Shown here: positions 1 to 7,582 of the stretch, piece by piece
How the letters are laid out: each line of letters opens with the position of its first letter
How positions within the stretch are numbered: position 1 is the first letter of the stretch
Source: Haloglomus salinum
GTDB taxonomy: Archaea > Halobacteriota > Halobacteria > Halobacteriales > Haloarculaceae
Assembly (NCBI RefSeq): GCF_024298825.1
Contig: NZ_CP101153.1
Coordinates: 2,046,001-2,110,000, forward strand
Length of the DNA stretch: 64,000 bases
Reading direction: 5' to 3'
Translations under genes and position numbers: made by a program
Notes under the pieces: generated by a model
What the model was told of the DNA's origin: nothing
Databases searched by the model: none
What the model saw: the letters and a program-made list of their open reading frames with translations, nothing else

Positions 1-117
1 CTCGAGCCGGCGGGCGCTCGGTACCGACAGGGTGTGCCACTCCGGGAGGCCCTGTGTCTGGAACTCGCGCACGACGCGTGCGCAGTCGGGGTCCAGTCCG
101 TCGAGGTCGTCGGCCAT
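1..117 (-). CDS. Alpha/beta hydrolase (acetyl-esterase type), N-terminal fragment
   Basis: This gene runs off the left edge of the window, so only the first 39 codons are visible. The peptide opens MADDLDGLDPD and continues with a Leu-Pro-x-x-His-x-Leu-Ser stretch followed by Ala-Arg-Arg. That resembles the short helical cap that precedes the catalytic domain in hormone-sensitive-lipase-type esterases of haloarchaea. No catalytic residue lies in the window, so the family call is an inference from the cap alone. An in-frame ATG at 177 is an alternative start; the start at 117 was preferred because the acidic MADD opening looks like a normal haloarchaeal N-terminus, while the upstream extension is Arg/Ala-rich. 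Confidence 0.5.
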   Translation of the reverse strand, partial: MADDLDGLDPDCARVVREFQTQGLPEWHTLSVPSARRLE

Positions 118-732
118 GGGACGCCCTGCGCGGGCAGCGGCCAAACGTGCTGGGATGAGCCCAGTGTCGGTCGGCATCGGTGTCTCCCGGTCAGCGTGCC
201 CCCCGCAAGTGTAGCATCCGCTCGCGAGCGAGTGCGAGGAACCCGCCGGGGCATCCCCGTGTCGGCCGCTCCCAGAACGAGGGCTCGCCGACGGCGGCCC
301 ACGGTCAGCACGCCGCGCGTTCTGCCGGGAGGGTAGCCAGAACCCGGCGCCCGACGAACAGCGCGGCGATGGCCCGGCGGCCGCGCTCGTCGGAACGGGC
401 CGTCCGCCGACAGCCGGTCACGCTCCTCCGGACCGTTCGGCACGCCGACCTCCCCCGGGCTCGCCGGACGCCTCTTCCGCGTATATTCTGCACCGGGTAT
501 GTCTATAAAATTCGTATTTTCTGGCTAATTCACTCTGCATTTGGTGCTTTTAGCGGACTATCGACGAACTGAATCTGTAGCTGCTTTCTCGACTCCATCG
601 CTCGTCCCTGGTCCCTCATCCAGTAAACCAGATATCACGATATCGAATCGCGGCTGGCGTCCCACGGTCGCGTGTCTCGGCGCCGTGGCTCCCGACTCGG
701 TGGCGAATCGGCCAGCGAGAACAGGGCGGGCG
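118..732. other. Intergenic region, no supported gene
   Basis: About 600 bases separate the partial esterase from the end of the SDR gene. Open frames here are short and translate to Arg/Pro-rich peptides without the acidic composition of real genes around them. The part from roughly 480 to 620 is distinctly AT-rich compared with its surroundings and contains TATA-like strings, but no convincing start follows on either strand. It may be decayed sequence; I see no repeat or RNA in it. Confidence 0.5.
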
Positions 733-1632
733 TCAGTAGCCCGGCGACATCCGCATCGTCGAGATGCCGTCGGTGAGTTCGTCCCAGCGTTCGTCGATCT
801 CGGCGGCGGTCCAGCCGCCCGCCTCGCCGACGTTCTTCGAGAGGCTCTGCTCGCGGTCGGGGTCCGAGACGACCGCCAGGTTCCCACCGGCGATGGCCAG
901 CGTGACGCCGTTGACGTCCTCGGCGCCATCGCTGGCGAGGAAGACCGGCGCGGCCGGCACCAGCTGTGGCCCCATCGACTCCTCGTCGGCACCGGCCATC
1001 GCGGGCAGGTCCTCGGTCATCCGGGTCAGGGCGGTCGGCCACAGCGCGTTCACGCGGACGTCGTACTGGTAGAGTTCGCGGGCCGACGTTCGCATCAGAC
1101 CCAGGATGCCGGCTTTCGCCGCGGAGTAGTTCGCCTGCCCCGGGTTCCCAGCTGCGACGCCACTGGAGACGCAGGTGAGCGAGCGCTGGCGGTCGAAGCC
1201 ACCTTCGGCCTTGTAGCGCTCGCGCCAGTGGCTCGAAACCGCGCGAACCACCGAGAAGTGGCCCTTCAGGTGGACATCGATGACGGCGTCCCACTCGTCC
1301 TCGTCCATGTTGAACACCATCGAGTCCCGGAGGATGCCGGCGTAGTTGATGACGCCGTGGACGGCGCCGTACTCCTCGACGGTGTCCGCGACGAGCTGTT
1401 CGGTGTATTCCAGGTCGGTCACGTCGCCGAAGTGGGCCATCGCCTCGCCACCAGCGTCCTCGATGCGCTCCACGGTCTCCTGAGCGGGTTCGGCGTCGCT
1501 CCCCTCGCCGTCCACGTCGACGCCGAGGTCGTTGACGACGACCGTCGCGCCGTGCTCGGCCATCGCGACCGCGGTCTCCTCGCCCAGTCCACCGCCCGCG
1601 CCGCAGACGATCTGCACCGTGTCCTCGAGCAT
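733..1632 (-). CDS. SDR family oxidoreductase (multifunctional-enzyme/17-beta-HSD4-like)
   Basis: A 299-residue short-chain dehydrogenase/reductase. The Rossmann nucleotide-binding loop GAGGGLG lies at about residues 11-17 and the catalytic pair appears as YSAAK near residue 170, preceded by a serine in VSSGVAAG. The usual NNAG motif reads NYAG. Length and the motif spacing fit the (3R)-hydroxyacyl-CoA dehydrogenase unit of peroxisomal multifunctional enzyme type 2, so a role in oxidation of hydroxyacyl-CoA or a related alcohol with NAD(P) is likely but unproven. The ATG at 1632 puts the glycine-rich loop at the expected position; frames extending further upstream run into the divergent kynureninase gene. 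The two genes share a 100-bp divergent promoter region. Confidence 0.88.
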   Translation of the reverse strand: MLEDTVQIVCGAGGGLGEETAVAMAEHGATVVVNDLGVDVDGEGSDAEPAQETVERIEDAGGEAMAHFGDVTDLEYTEQLVADTVEEYGAVHGVINYAGILRDSMVFNMDEDEWDAVIDVHLKGHFSVVRAVSSHWRERYKAEGGFDRQRSLTCVSSGVAAGNPGQANYSAAKAGILGLMRTSARELYQYDVRVNALWPTALTRMTEDLPAMAGADEESMGPQLVPAAPVFLASDGAEDVNGVTLAIAGGNLAVVSDPDREQSLSKNVGEAGGWTAAEIDERWDELTDGISTMRMSPGY

Positions 1633-1732
1633 TGGCGGGGGGTCGGTGGGTGGGTACTTGTATCCGCAGTTTCGCACGACGGGTCGCCGCCGACGCACAA
1701 GAGGCATATCGCCCGCGCCGTACACCGAAGCA

Positions 1733-3031
1733 ATGACCGAGACGCCGGGCGAGGACGGGCCCGACATCGACGCCGACCGGCTGACCCGTGAGTGGGCCGA
1801 ACGACGGGACGCCGACGCCTGGAGCCTCGCCAACGCCTTCGACGCGCCGGGGACGTACCTGGAGGGGAACTCGCTGGGGCCTATCTCCGACCACGCCGAG
1901 GCCGCCGTCGGCGACCTGCTGGCGGAGTGGCGCGACCTCGCGGTCGAGGGGTGGAGCGACTCGGACTGGTTCGAGTGGGGCGAACGCCTCGGCACGCGAA
2001 TCGCGCCGATGGTCGGCGCCCGCGACGACGAGGTCGTCTGCGCCAACAGCACGACGGTCAACCTCCACACGCTCGTCGGGACCTTCCTCCGCGAATCGGA
2101 CGGCGCGGAAGTCCTGGTCAACGAGCTGGACTTCCCGAGCGACCACTACGCCGTCCGCGCCCAGCTGCGCGAGCGCGGGCTCGACCCTGATGACGGCCTC
2201 GTGCAGGTCGCGTCGCGCGACGGCCGCACCATCCGGGCCGCGGACGTCGAGGCCGCGCTCGAGGCCAATCCCGAGGTGGGCGTCGTCGTGATGCCCTCCG
2301 TGCTGTATCGTTCGGGCCAGCTGCTCGACATCCCGGCTATCACGGAGGCCGCGCACGCACACGACGCGCTCGTGGGCTTCGACTGCGCACATTCGGTCGG
2401 TGTCGTCCCCCACGAGTTCGCCGACGTCGGCGTCGACTTCGCGGTCTGGTGTGGCTACAAGTACCTCAACGGCGGTCCCGGCGCCGTGGCGGGCCTGTAC
2501 GTCAACCGCCGGCATCACGGGACGACGCCGTCGCTCACGGGCTGGTGGGGTCACGACAAGGAGACGCAGTTCGAGATGAACGAGCGGTTCACGCCCGCTG
2601 ACTCGGCCGGGGCGTGGCAGATCGGGACGCCGCCGCTCCTGGCGATGGCGCCGCTCCGGGGCGTGCTGGACCTGTTCGACGAGCACGACGTGACGGTCGC
2701 GGCCCTGCGCGAGCGCTCGCTCGCGCTGACCGATTACTGCATCGACCTCGCCGACGAGCGCCTGCCCGAGTGCGACGTGGCGGCGCCGCGGGCGCCCGAC
2801 GAGCGCGGCGGGCACGTCGCCCTCGAACACCCGGAGGCCTACCGCATCGGCGAGGCGCTGCAGGCCCGTGACGTGGTGGTCGACGTCCGGCCGCCGGACG
2901 TGGTGCGGCTCTGTCCCGCCCCCACCCACGTCGGCTTCGCGGACGTGTTCGACGCTGTCGCGGCACTCCGGGCGGTGCTCGACGGCGAGGAGTACGAACA
3001 GTTCGACGCGCCCGACGGCGGCGTCACCTGA
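1733..3031 (+). CDS. kynU: Kynureninase
   Basis: A 432-residue PLP enzyme of fold type I that hydrolyses kynurenine or 3-hydroxykynurenine to anthranilate (or its hydroxy form) and alanine. Family hallmarks are the N-terminal YLEGNSLGP segment that contacts substrate, an ANSTTVNLH segment around the phosphate-binding loop, the FDCAHSVG segment with the aspartate that pairs with the pyridine nitrogen, and the Schiff-base lysine in GYKYLNGGPG (K243). Length is normal for the family. The ATG at 1733 is the only start that gives an acidic N-terminus. No other tryptophan-degradation gene is nearby, so the gene appears to act alone here, perhaps supplying anthranilate or salvaging alanine. It is divergent from the SDR gene. 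Confidence 0.92.
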   Translation: MTETPGEDGPDIDADRLTREWAERRDADAWSLANAFDAPGTYLEGNSLGPISDHAEAAVGDLLAEWRDLAVEGWSDSDWFEWGERLGTRIAPMVGARDDEVVCANSTTVNLHTLVGTFLRESDGAEVLVNELDFPSDHYAVRAQLRERGLDPDDGLVQVASRDGRTIRAADVEAALEANPEVGVVVMPSVLYRSGQLLDIPAITEAAHAHDALVGFDCAHSVGVVPHEFADVGVDFAVWCGYKYLNGGPGAVAGLYVNRRHHGTTPSLTGWWGHDKETQFEMNERFTPADSAGAWQIGTPPLLAMAPLRGVLDLFDEHDVTVAALRERSLALTDYCIDLADERLPECDVAAPRAPDERGGHVALEHPEAYRIGEALQARDVVVDVRPPDVVRLCPAPTHVGFADVFDAVAALRAVLDGEEYEQFDAPDGGVT

Positions 3032-3128
3032 GTCACGCGCTCGCGCGGTCATCCGTGGACTGCGCGACCGTGTGTCGCTCCCGCGCGGGGTGCGCAGCTA
3101 TTTGTCCGTCGACGGCCTGCGCGAAGGC

Positions 3129-4298
3129 ATGGACAGAGCACCGCCCCGCGTCGCTGGCGTGGGGCTGACCCACTTCGGTGTCCACCCGGAGCGGACGGGC
3201 CGTGACCTGTTCGCCGAGGCAGCCGCGACCGCGTTCGAGGACGCGGGCGTGCCACGCGCCGACGTCGACGGGGTCTACTACGGCAACTTCATGGGCGAAC
3301 TGACCGAGCACCAGGGCCACCAGGCACCGCTGATGGCCGAGGCCGCGGGACTCACCTGCCCGGCCACGCGCTACGAGAACGCGTGTGCGTCGTCGGGCGT
3401 CGCGGTCCGGGAAGCGGTCCGGACCGTGCGGAACGGCGAGGCCGACGTGTTGCTCGTCGGGGGTGCCGAGCGGATGAACAACGTCGGCACCGCCGGGTCG
3501 ACGGAGGGACTGGCGGTCGCGGCCGACGACCTGTTCGAGGTCCGCGCCGGCGTCACCTTCCCCGGAGCGTACGCGCTGATGGCGCGGGCCTACTTCGACG
3601 AGTTCGGCGGCTCGCGCGAGGCCCTCGCGCATATCGCGGTGAAGAACCACGACAACGCGCTCGACAACGAGTTCGCGCAGTTCCGGCAGGCCATCGACGT
3701 CGAGACGGCGGTCGAGGCACCCCCCATCGCGGAGCCGCTCCACCTGTACGACTCCTGCCCCATCACGGACGGCGCGAGCGCGTTCCTCCTCGTGAGCGAG
3801 GCGTACGCCGCCGAGCACGACCTCGACGCGGCCGTCAGCGTGACGGGCACGGGCCAGGGCGGGGACCATCTCGCACTGCAGGACCGCGCGGACCTGGCGT
3901 TCACGCCCGCGACCGAGGCGGCCGCCGGCGAAGCGTTCGCCGACGCCGGCATCGAGCGCGACGCCGTCGCCTTCGCCGAGGTCCACGACTGCTTCACCAT
4001 CGCGGAGGTGCTGGCGCTGGAGGGGCTGGGGTTCTACGACCGCGGCGCGGCCATCGACGCCGCGCGTGCGGGCGAGACGACCCGCGACGGCGACCTGCCG
4101 GTCAACCTCTCGGGCGGCCTGAAGGCGAAGGGGCATCCCGTCGGCGCGACCGGCGCCGCGCAGGTCGTGGAGGCCACGCGGCTCCTCCGTGGCGACCACC
4201 CCAACAGCGACGCCGTCGACGGCGACGTCGGCGTGACGCACAACGCCGGTGGGACCGTGGCGAGTGCCGTGGTCCACGTGCTGGAGGTGGACGCATGA
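3129..4298 (+). CDS. Thiolase domain protein (acetyl-CoA C-acyltransferase, SCP2-like archaeal type)
   Basis: A 389-residue condensing/thiolytic enzyme. The nucleophilic cysteine sits in NACASSG (C86), the second-half histidines in EVHDCFT and KGHPVGATG are present, and the C-terminal motif reads THNAGG, so the usual second cysteine of bacterial thiolases is replaced by His-Asn, as in other archaeal SCP2-type thiolases. The gene overlaps the next one by ATGA, and the DUF35 partner is the OB-fold/zinc protein that bridges thiolase to its partner enzyme in archaea. HMG-CoA synthase, the third member in the mevalonate complex, is not here, so a degradative or other acyl-CoA thiolase complex is as likely as isoprenoid synthesis. 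Confidence 0.9.
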   Translation: MDRAPPRVAGVGLTHFGVHPERTGRDLFAEAAATAFEDAGVPRADVDGVYYGNFMGELTEHQGHQAPLMAEAAGLTCPATRYENACASSGVAVREAVRTVRNGEADVLLVGGAERMNNVGTAGSTEGLAVAADDLFEVRAGVTFPGAYALMARAYFDEFGGSREALAHIAVKNHDNALDNEFAQFRQAIDVETAVEAPPIAEPLHLYDSCPITDGASAFLLVSEAYAAEHDLDAAVSVTGTGQGGDHLALQDRADLAFTPATEAAAGEAFADAGIERDAVAFAEVHDCFTIAEVLALEGLGFYDRGAAIDAARAGETTRDGDLPVNLSGGLKAKGHPVGATGAAQVVEATRLLRGDHPNSDAVDGDVGVTHNAGGTVASAVVHVLEVDA

Positions 4299-4687
4299 GC
4301 GACGAGTACACCCCCGAGAACCCGGCGCCGGACGGCGAGTACGACGCGTGGCTGGATGCCGTCGCCGCCGACGAGGGCTACTACCTGGCGTGCGACGAGG
4401 GACACGGCTGGCTGCCGCCCCGCCGGGTCTGCCCGCGCTGTGGTGGGGACCTGCACGAGGAATCCCTCCCCGAGACGGGCGAGGTGGCGACGTTCACCGT
4501 CGTCCACGTCCCGACGCCGTCGTTCGCGGCCGAAGCGCCCTACGCGACGGTCGTCGCGGAGTTCGGCGCGGTCCGGCTGACCGGTGTCGCCCGGACGTTC
4601 GAGGGCCTCGCGGTCGGTGACACGGTCGCCCCCGCGGTCGGCGAGCGGGAGGAGGGGGACCGGCTCCTCCTCCTGGAACCGGTCTGA
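4295..4687 (+). CDS. DUF35/OB-fold zinc protein partnered with thiolase
   Basis: A 130-residue protein of the Zn-ribbon plus OB-fold (DUF35) family. The ribbon half contains C33-x3-H37 and C46-x2-C49, so one position of the usual four-cysteine set appears to be a histidine. The OB-fold half follows from about residue 60 and ends in hydrophobic strands. In archaea such proteins scaffold a thiolase with HMG-CoA synthase and help channel acetoacetyl-CoA. The start codon overlaps the thiolase stop (ATGA), which indicates translational coupling and equal dosage of the two subunits. Which third enzyme, if any, joins this complex cannot be read from the window. Confidence 0.88.
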   Translation: MSDEYTPENPAPDGEYDAWLDAVAADEGYYLACDEGHGWLPPRRVCPRCGGDLHEESLPETGEVATFTVVHVPTPSFAAEAPYATVVAEFGAVRLTGVARTFEGLAVGDTVAPAVGEREEGDRLLLLEPV

Positions 4688-4688
4688 G

Positions 4689-4808
4689 CTACCGTCGGTC
4701 GGTCGCTCTCGTCCACTGACAGTCCGGGCAGTGCCGGAGTCCCTGGACGTTCGTCAGCTCGCCGTCGCAGTCCGGGCAGTGACGCGGCTGTGGTGTCTGC
4801 AGGACCAT
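4689..4808 (-). CDS. 39-residue CPxC zinc-finger micro-protein
   Basis: A very short gene on the opposite strand, immediately after the DUF35 stop. It encodes 39 residues with two Cys-Pro-Asp-Cys knuckles, C11-x2-C14 and C27-x2-C30, spaced by 12 residues, which is a complete four-cysteine zinc ribbon. Small one-domain zinc-finger proteins of this kind are known to be numerous in haloarchaea, where some affect growth, swarming or biofilm. The TAG stop is at 4689 and a weak TATA-like string lies about 27 nt upstream of the ATG, consistent with a leaderless message. The function is unknown; partners could be nucleic acid or protein. Confidence 0.75.
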   Translation of the reverse strand: MVLQTPQPRHCPDCDGELTNVQGLRHCPDCQWTRATDRR

Positions 4809-5103
4809 GTGTAGAGATAGCACTCCACACAGTTGAAGCTATGTCTGGTGGGTGCCCTCTCGGATATATGGCGAAGTAGCTTAATTATTGCATTATGAGC
4901 GTGTTATCTTTATAGAAATTTCATTAAACTGGAAATAGCGAAAAGGGGAACGCAACGGCGCCGATTCAGCAACAGAATCTGTGTGGTGCGCGGCGGCGCT
5001 CGGCGGATTTCGTATCGCGATATGTGATTTATCGGGCGTTTCCCGGCGTTCCCACCTGTCGGGACCGCAACCGGTAAGCCGGCGCCGTGTGCCGGGTTCT
5101 GGC

Positions 5104-5490
5104 ATGGCACCCACCTCGTTGCTGGGCAGTCTGGCGACGCTGTTGTTCGGCGTCGTCTCGCTCGTGAAACCGGACGCCACGGCGAAGGTCACCAACCTGG
5201 AACCGGTCGATGCGGCCGGTCGCTCGGAGATAACCACCGTCTTCGGCGGCGTGTTCACCACGCTCGGCATCTTCGGGCTCGCGGGTGAGGAGCGCCCCGT
5301 CACGCTCGTCTGGCTCGGGGTCGTCCTCGCGCGCATCGCCTCCTTCCGCGACCAGGAGGCCGTCTCGGCCGACACCATCGTCGGGCTCCTCGTCGAGATC
5401 GGCATTCTGGGGCTGTTCCTCGCGCCCGAGGGCGACGACGACACGGCGGCGGTCGAGGTCGAGGTCCCCGGCGCGGACGGGGACGACTGA
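5104..5490 (+). CDS. Small integral membrane protein (DUF4345-like)
   Basis: A 128-residue protein with about four hydrophobic segments (near residues 5-20, 45-60, 65-82 and 95-112) and a short acidic C-terminal tail. A GRSEITTVFGGVF segment before the second helix recalls the DUF4345 family of small membrane proteins, but this is a weak match by eye. No catalytic residues can be recognised. The 295-bp gap before it is unusually AT-rich between 4860 and 4950 and holds no other gene. The MoxR gene follows 70 bp downstream on the same strand and may be co-transcribed. Confidence 0.68.
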   Translation: MAPTSLLGSLATLLFGVVSLVKPDATAKVTNLEPVDAAGRSEITTVFGGVFTTLGIFGLAGEERPVTLVWLGVVLARIASFRDQEAVSADTIVGLLVEIGILGLFLAPEGDDDTAAVEVEVPGADGDD

Positions 5491-5560
5491 CGCCCCTTCT
5501 CCGCTTCTCTCCGACCCTCCAGCACCCCACACTCAAGCCCTCGGCGGGCCACGCCCGCCC

Positions 5561-6508
5561 ATGGACGTTTCCGAGGCCAGCGACGCGTGCGAGGCGGTGC
5601 TGGACGCGGTATCGACGGCGGTCATCGCCGACCGGACGGTGCTGGAGACGACGCTGCTGGGTGTCGTCTCGGGTGGGCACGTCCTGCTGGAGGACGTGCC
5701 CGGCACGGGGAAGACCCTGACCGCGCGCTCGCTGGCGACGGCGCTGGGGCTGGAGTTCTCGCGGGTCCAGTTCACCCCCGACCTGCTCCCCTCGGACGTG
5801 ACCGGGACCCACGTCTACAACGAGCGCGACCGCGAGTTCGAGTTCCGGCCTGGCCCCGTCTTCGCCAACGTCGTGCTGGCCGACGAAATCAACCGCGCGC
5901 CGCCGAAGACGCAGGCCGCGCTGCTCGAAGCGATGGAGGAAGAGCAGGTCACCGCCGACGGGGAGACGCGCCCGCTCCCGGACCCCTTCTTCGTCATCGC
6001 CACGCAGAACCCCGTCGAGCAGGAGGGGACCTTCCCCCTGCCCGAGGCGCAGGTCGACCGCTTCGCCGTGAAGACGGCGCTCGGCTACCCGGACGAGGAC
6101 GGCGAGGTCGAACTCCTGCGGCGGCGTTCGGACCGCCGGACCCGCTCGCCCGAAATCGAGTCCGTGTTCGACGAGGCGCGGGTGCGCGCGCTCCGCGAGA
6201 GCCCGGAGGACGTCGGCGTCGACGAGGACGTCCTCCGGTACGTCGCGCGCCTGGCACGGGCCACGCGCGAGGACCGCCGGGTCGCGATCGGTGTCTCCCC
6301 GCGTGGGACCCAGCGCCTGTTCGAACTCGCGCGCGCCCACGCGGTCCTCGTCGGCCGCGAGTTCGTCACCCCCGACGACGTGAAGCGGGTCGCGCCGTCG
6401 ACGCTGACCCACCGCCTCGTCCTCACCCCCGACGCGCAGGTCGAGGACGCCGAGAAGGCCGACGTGGTCCGGGACGCGCTCGATTCGGTGACCGTTCCAA
6501 CGGTGTGA
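5561..6508 (+). CDS. MoxR-type AAA+ ATPase
   Basis: A 315-residue AAA+ ATPase of the MoxR family. Walker A is EDVPGTGKT (residues 44-52), Walker B is VVLADEIN with D108 and E109, the family signature with NRAPPKTQAALLEAM follows directly, and sensor 1 is the ATQNP segment. A C-terminal AAA lid completes the usual length. MoxR proteins act as chaperones that insert metals or assemble complexes, normally with a DUF58 or VWA-domain partner encoded next door. Here the downstream gene is on the other strand and the upstream one is a small membrane protein, so this copy lacks its customary partners. Confidence 0.93.
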   Translation: MDVSEASDACEAVLDAVSTAVIADRTVLETTLLGVVSGGHVLLEDVPGTGKTLTARSLATALGLEFSRVQFTPDLLPSDVTGTHVYNERDREFEFRPGPVFANVVLADEINRAPPKTQAALLEAMEEEQVTADGETRPLPDPFFVIATQNPVEQEGTFPLPEAQVDRFAVKTALGYPDEDGEVELLRRRSDRRTRSPEIESVFDEARVRALRESPEDVGVDEDVLRYVARLARATREDRRVAIGVSPRGTQRLFELARAHAVLVGREFVTPDDVKRVAPSTLTHRLVLTPDAQVEDAEKADVVRDALDSVTVPTV

Positions 6509-6535
6509 CGCGGTCGACAGCGTGCCGGCGTCCGC

Positions 6536-6922
6536 TCAGTCGTCGCGCTCCGCGGTGAGCGTCGCCGCCACGTCCGCGGCGGCCGTTCGGACGCGCTCGG
6601 GCGTGCGGTACTCGCGTCGCTCGGCCAGTGCGGTGACGAGGAGCAGGCCCGCCAGCGCGACCGCGGCGACGGCCTTCGAGTCGGTCGGGTCGGCCACGTC
6701 GAGCGCCTGGTGGAACCAGAAGAGGTTGACCAGCGGCGAGCCGTGGGCGCCCTTCAGCGTCTCGGCCGCCACCGGACTGACCCAGTGGACGTCGGGGACC
6801 ATCGCCCAGCCGCCGCCGACTCCGGACAGCACCCGGGGATACCGGGCTCCCGGAACCAGGTAGGTGAGGACCAGCGCCGTCAGTGCCGCCCCGACGGCGA
6901 AGTGGGTGATGGCGAGCGACAC
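6536..6922 (-). CDS. Conserved haloarchaeal membrane protein
   Basis: A 128-residue protein convergent with moxR. A GTG at 6922 was chosen because it gives the hydrophobic opening MSLAITHFAVG that begins the first membrane helix; the frame upstream reads Arg-rich sequence. Helices are visible near residues 5-24 and 85-102, and a tryptophan/histidine-rich stretch between them (WAMVPDVHW and FWFHQALD) contains His and Asp residues arranged somewhat like small membrane-bound metal hydrolases. This resemblance is weak and the function is unknown. The C-terminal 25 residues are charged and probably cytoplasmic. Confidence 0.7.
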   Translation of the reverse strand: MSLAITHFAVGAALTALVLTYLVPGARYPRVLSGVGGGWAMVPDVHWVSPVAAETLKGAHGSPLVNLFWFHQALDVADPTDSKAVAAVALAGLLLVTALAERREYRTPERVRTAAADVAATLTAERDD

Positions 6923-7006
6923 GACTCCAGTTTGTCGGCTGCGGGTATCAGCGTTGGCCCCCCGTGGCCGCTTGTTTCTTGTGACCGCCACTCGTTGCCC
7001 CTGCGC

Positions 7007-7477
7007 ATGGAGAAAGTGACCATCGATGAACTCGCGGCGGACAACAACCCCGGCGGCGGCGAGGACACCGCTCGTCGCGTGGGTGAAGCACTCGAGACGG
7101 CCGACGTGGGGCTGAGCCACTACCAGCTCGACGCTGGCCAGAACCTCTCGGGCGGCGTCCACACCCACATGGACCAGGAGGAGATATTCTACGTCCTCGA
7201 CGGGACGGTCACCTTCCAGACGCTGGAGGGCGAGGTCGAGGTCGAGGGTGGCGAGGTCGTCCGGTTCGCGCCGGGGGACTTCCAGCAGGGCAAGAACGAG
7301 TCCGACCAGCCCGCGACACTGCTGGGTATCGGTGCCCCGAAGCCCTCGACCGACGTGCGGGTGCCCCAGCCGTGTAGCGCGTGTGGGGAGTCGGATACCC
7401 TGCGCTTCGTCCCGGGCGACGACGGGATGGTGCTGCAGTGTCCCGAATGTGGTGAGACCTTCGAGATGCCGGGGTAG
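7007..7477 (+). CDS. Cupin-domain protein with C-terminal zinc ribbon
   Basis: A 156-residue two-domain protein. Residues 30-115 form a cupin barrel: motif 1 reads HTHMDQEEIFYVLDG with the two histidines and a glutamate that bind metal, and motif 2 (FAPGDFQQG) lacks the usual final histidine. The C-terminal 40 residues form a ribbon with C-x2-C (CSAC) and C-x2-C (CPEC) knuckles. Cupin-ribbon fusions are common in haloarchaea and are usually annotated only generally; sensing or modifying a small molecule is plausible. It is a single gene, divergent from the membrane protein before it and followed by a long repeat region. Confidence 0.88.
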   Translation: MEKVTIDELAADNNPGGGEDTARRVGEALETADVGLSHYQLDAGQNLSGGVHTHMDQEEIFYVLDGTVTFQTLEGEVEVEGGEVVRFAPGDFQQGKNESDQPATLLGIGAPKPSTDVRVPQPCSACGESDTLRFVPGDDGMVLQCPECGETFEMPG

Positions 7478-7582
7478 GATGTAGATAAGTTATTTATCGG
7501 GGAAGTAATCTTTTTCTGTGCGCAATTATTCTAAAAATTCGGTGTTGTGTGGTTGGTTGGCTCTGGGGAGAGATGGGTGTCT

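Noticed and set aside
180-572. Open frame in the left intergenic region
   Set aside because: Very arginine-rich peptide ending in an unrelated hydrophobic tail; no homologous pattern recognised and no promoter.
1733-3031. Tryptophan degradation operon around kynureninase
   Set aside because: No dioxygenase, formamidase or hydroxylase gene in the surrounding sequence.
635-3052. Very long antisense open frame (about 800 codons) opposite kynureninase
   Set aside because: Composition is Arg/Gly/Val-rich and lacks conserved motifs; it is the shadow of the real gene caused by high GC third positions.
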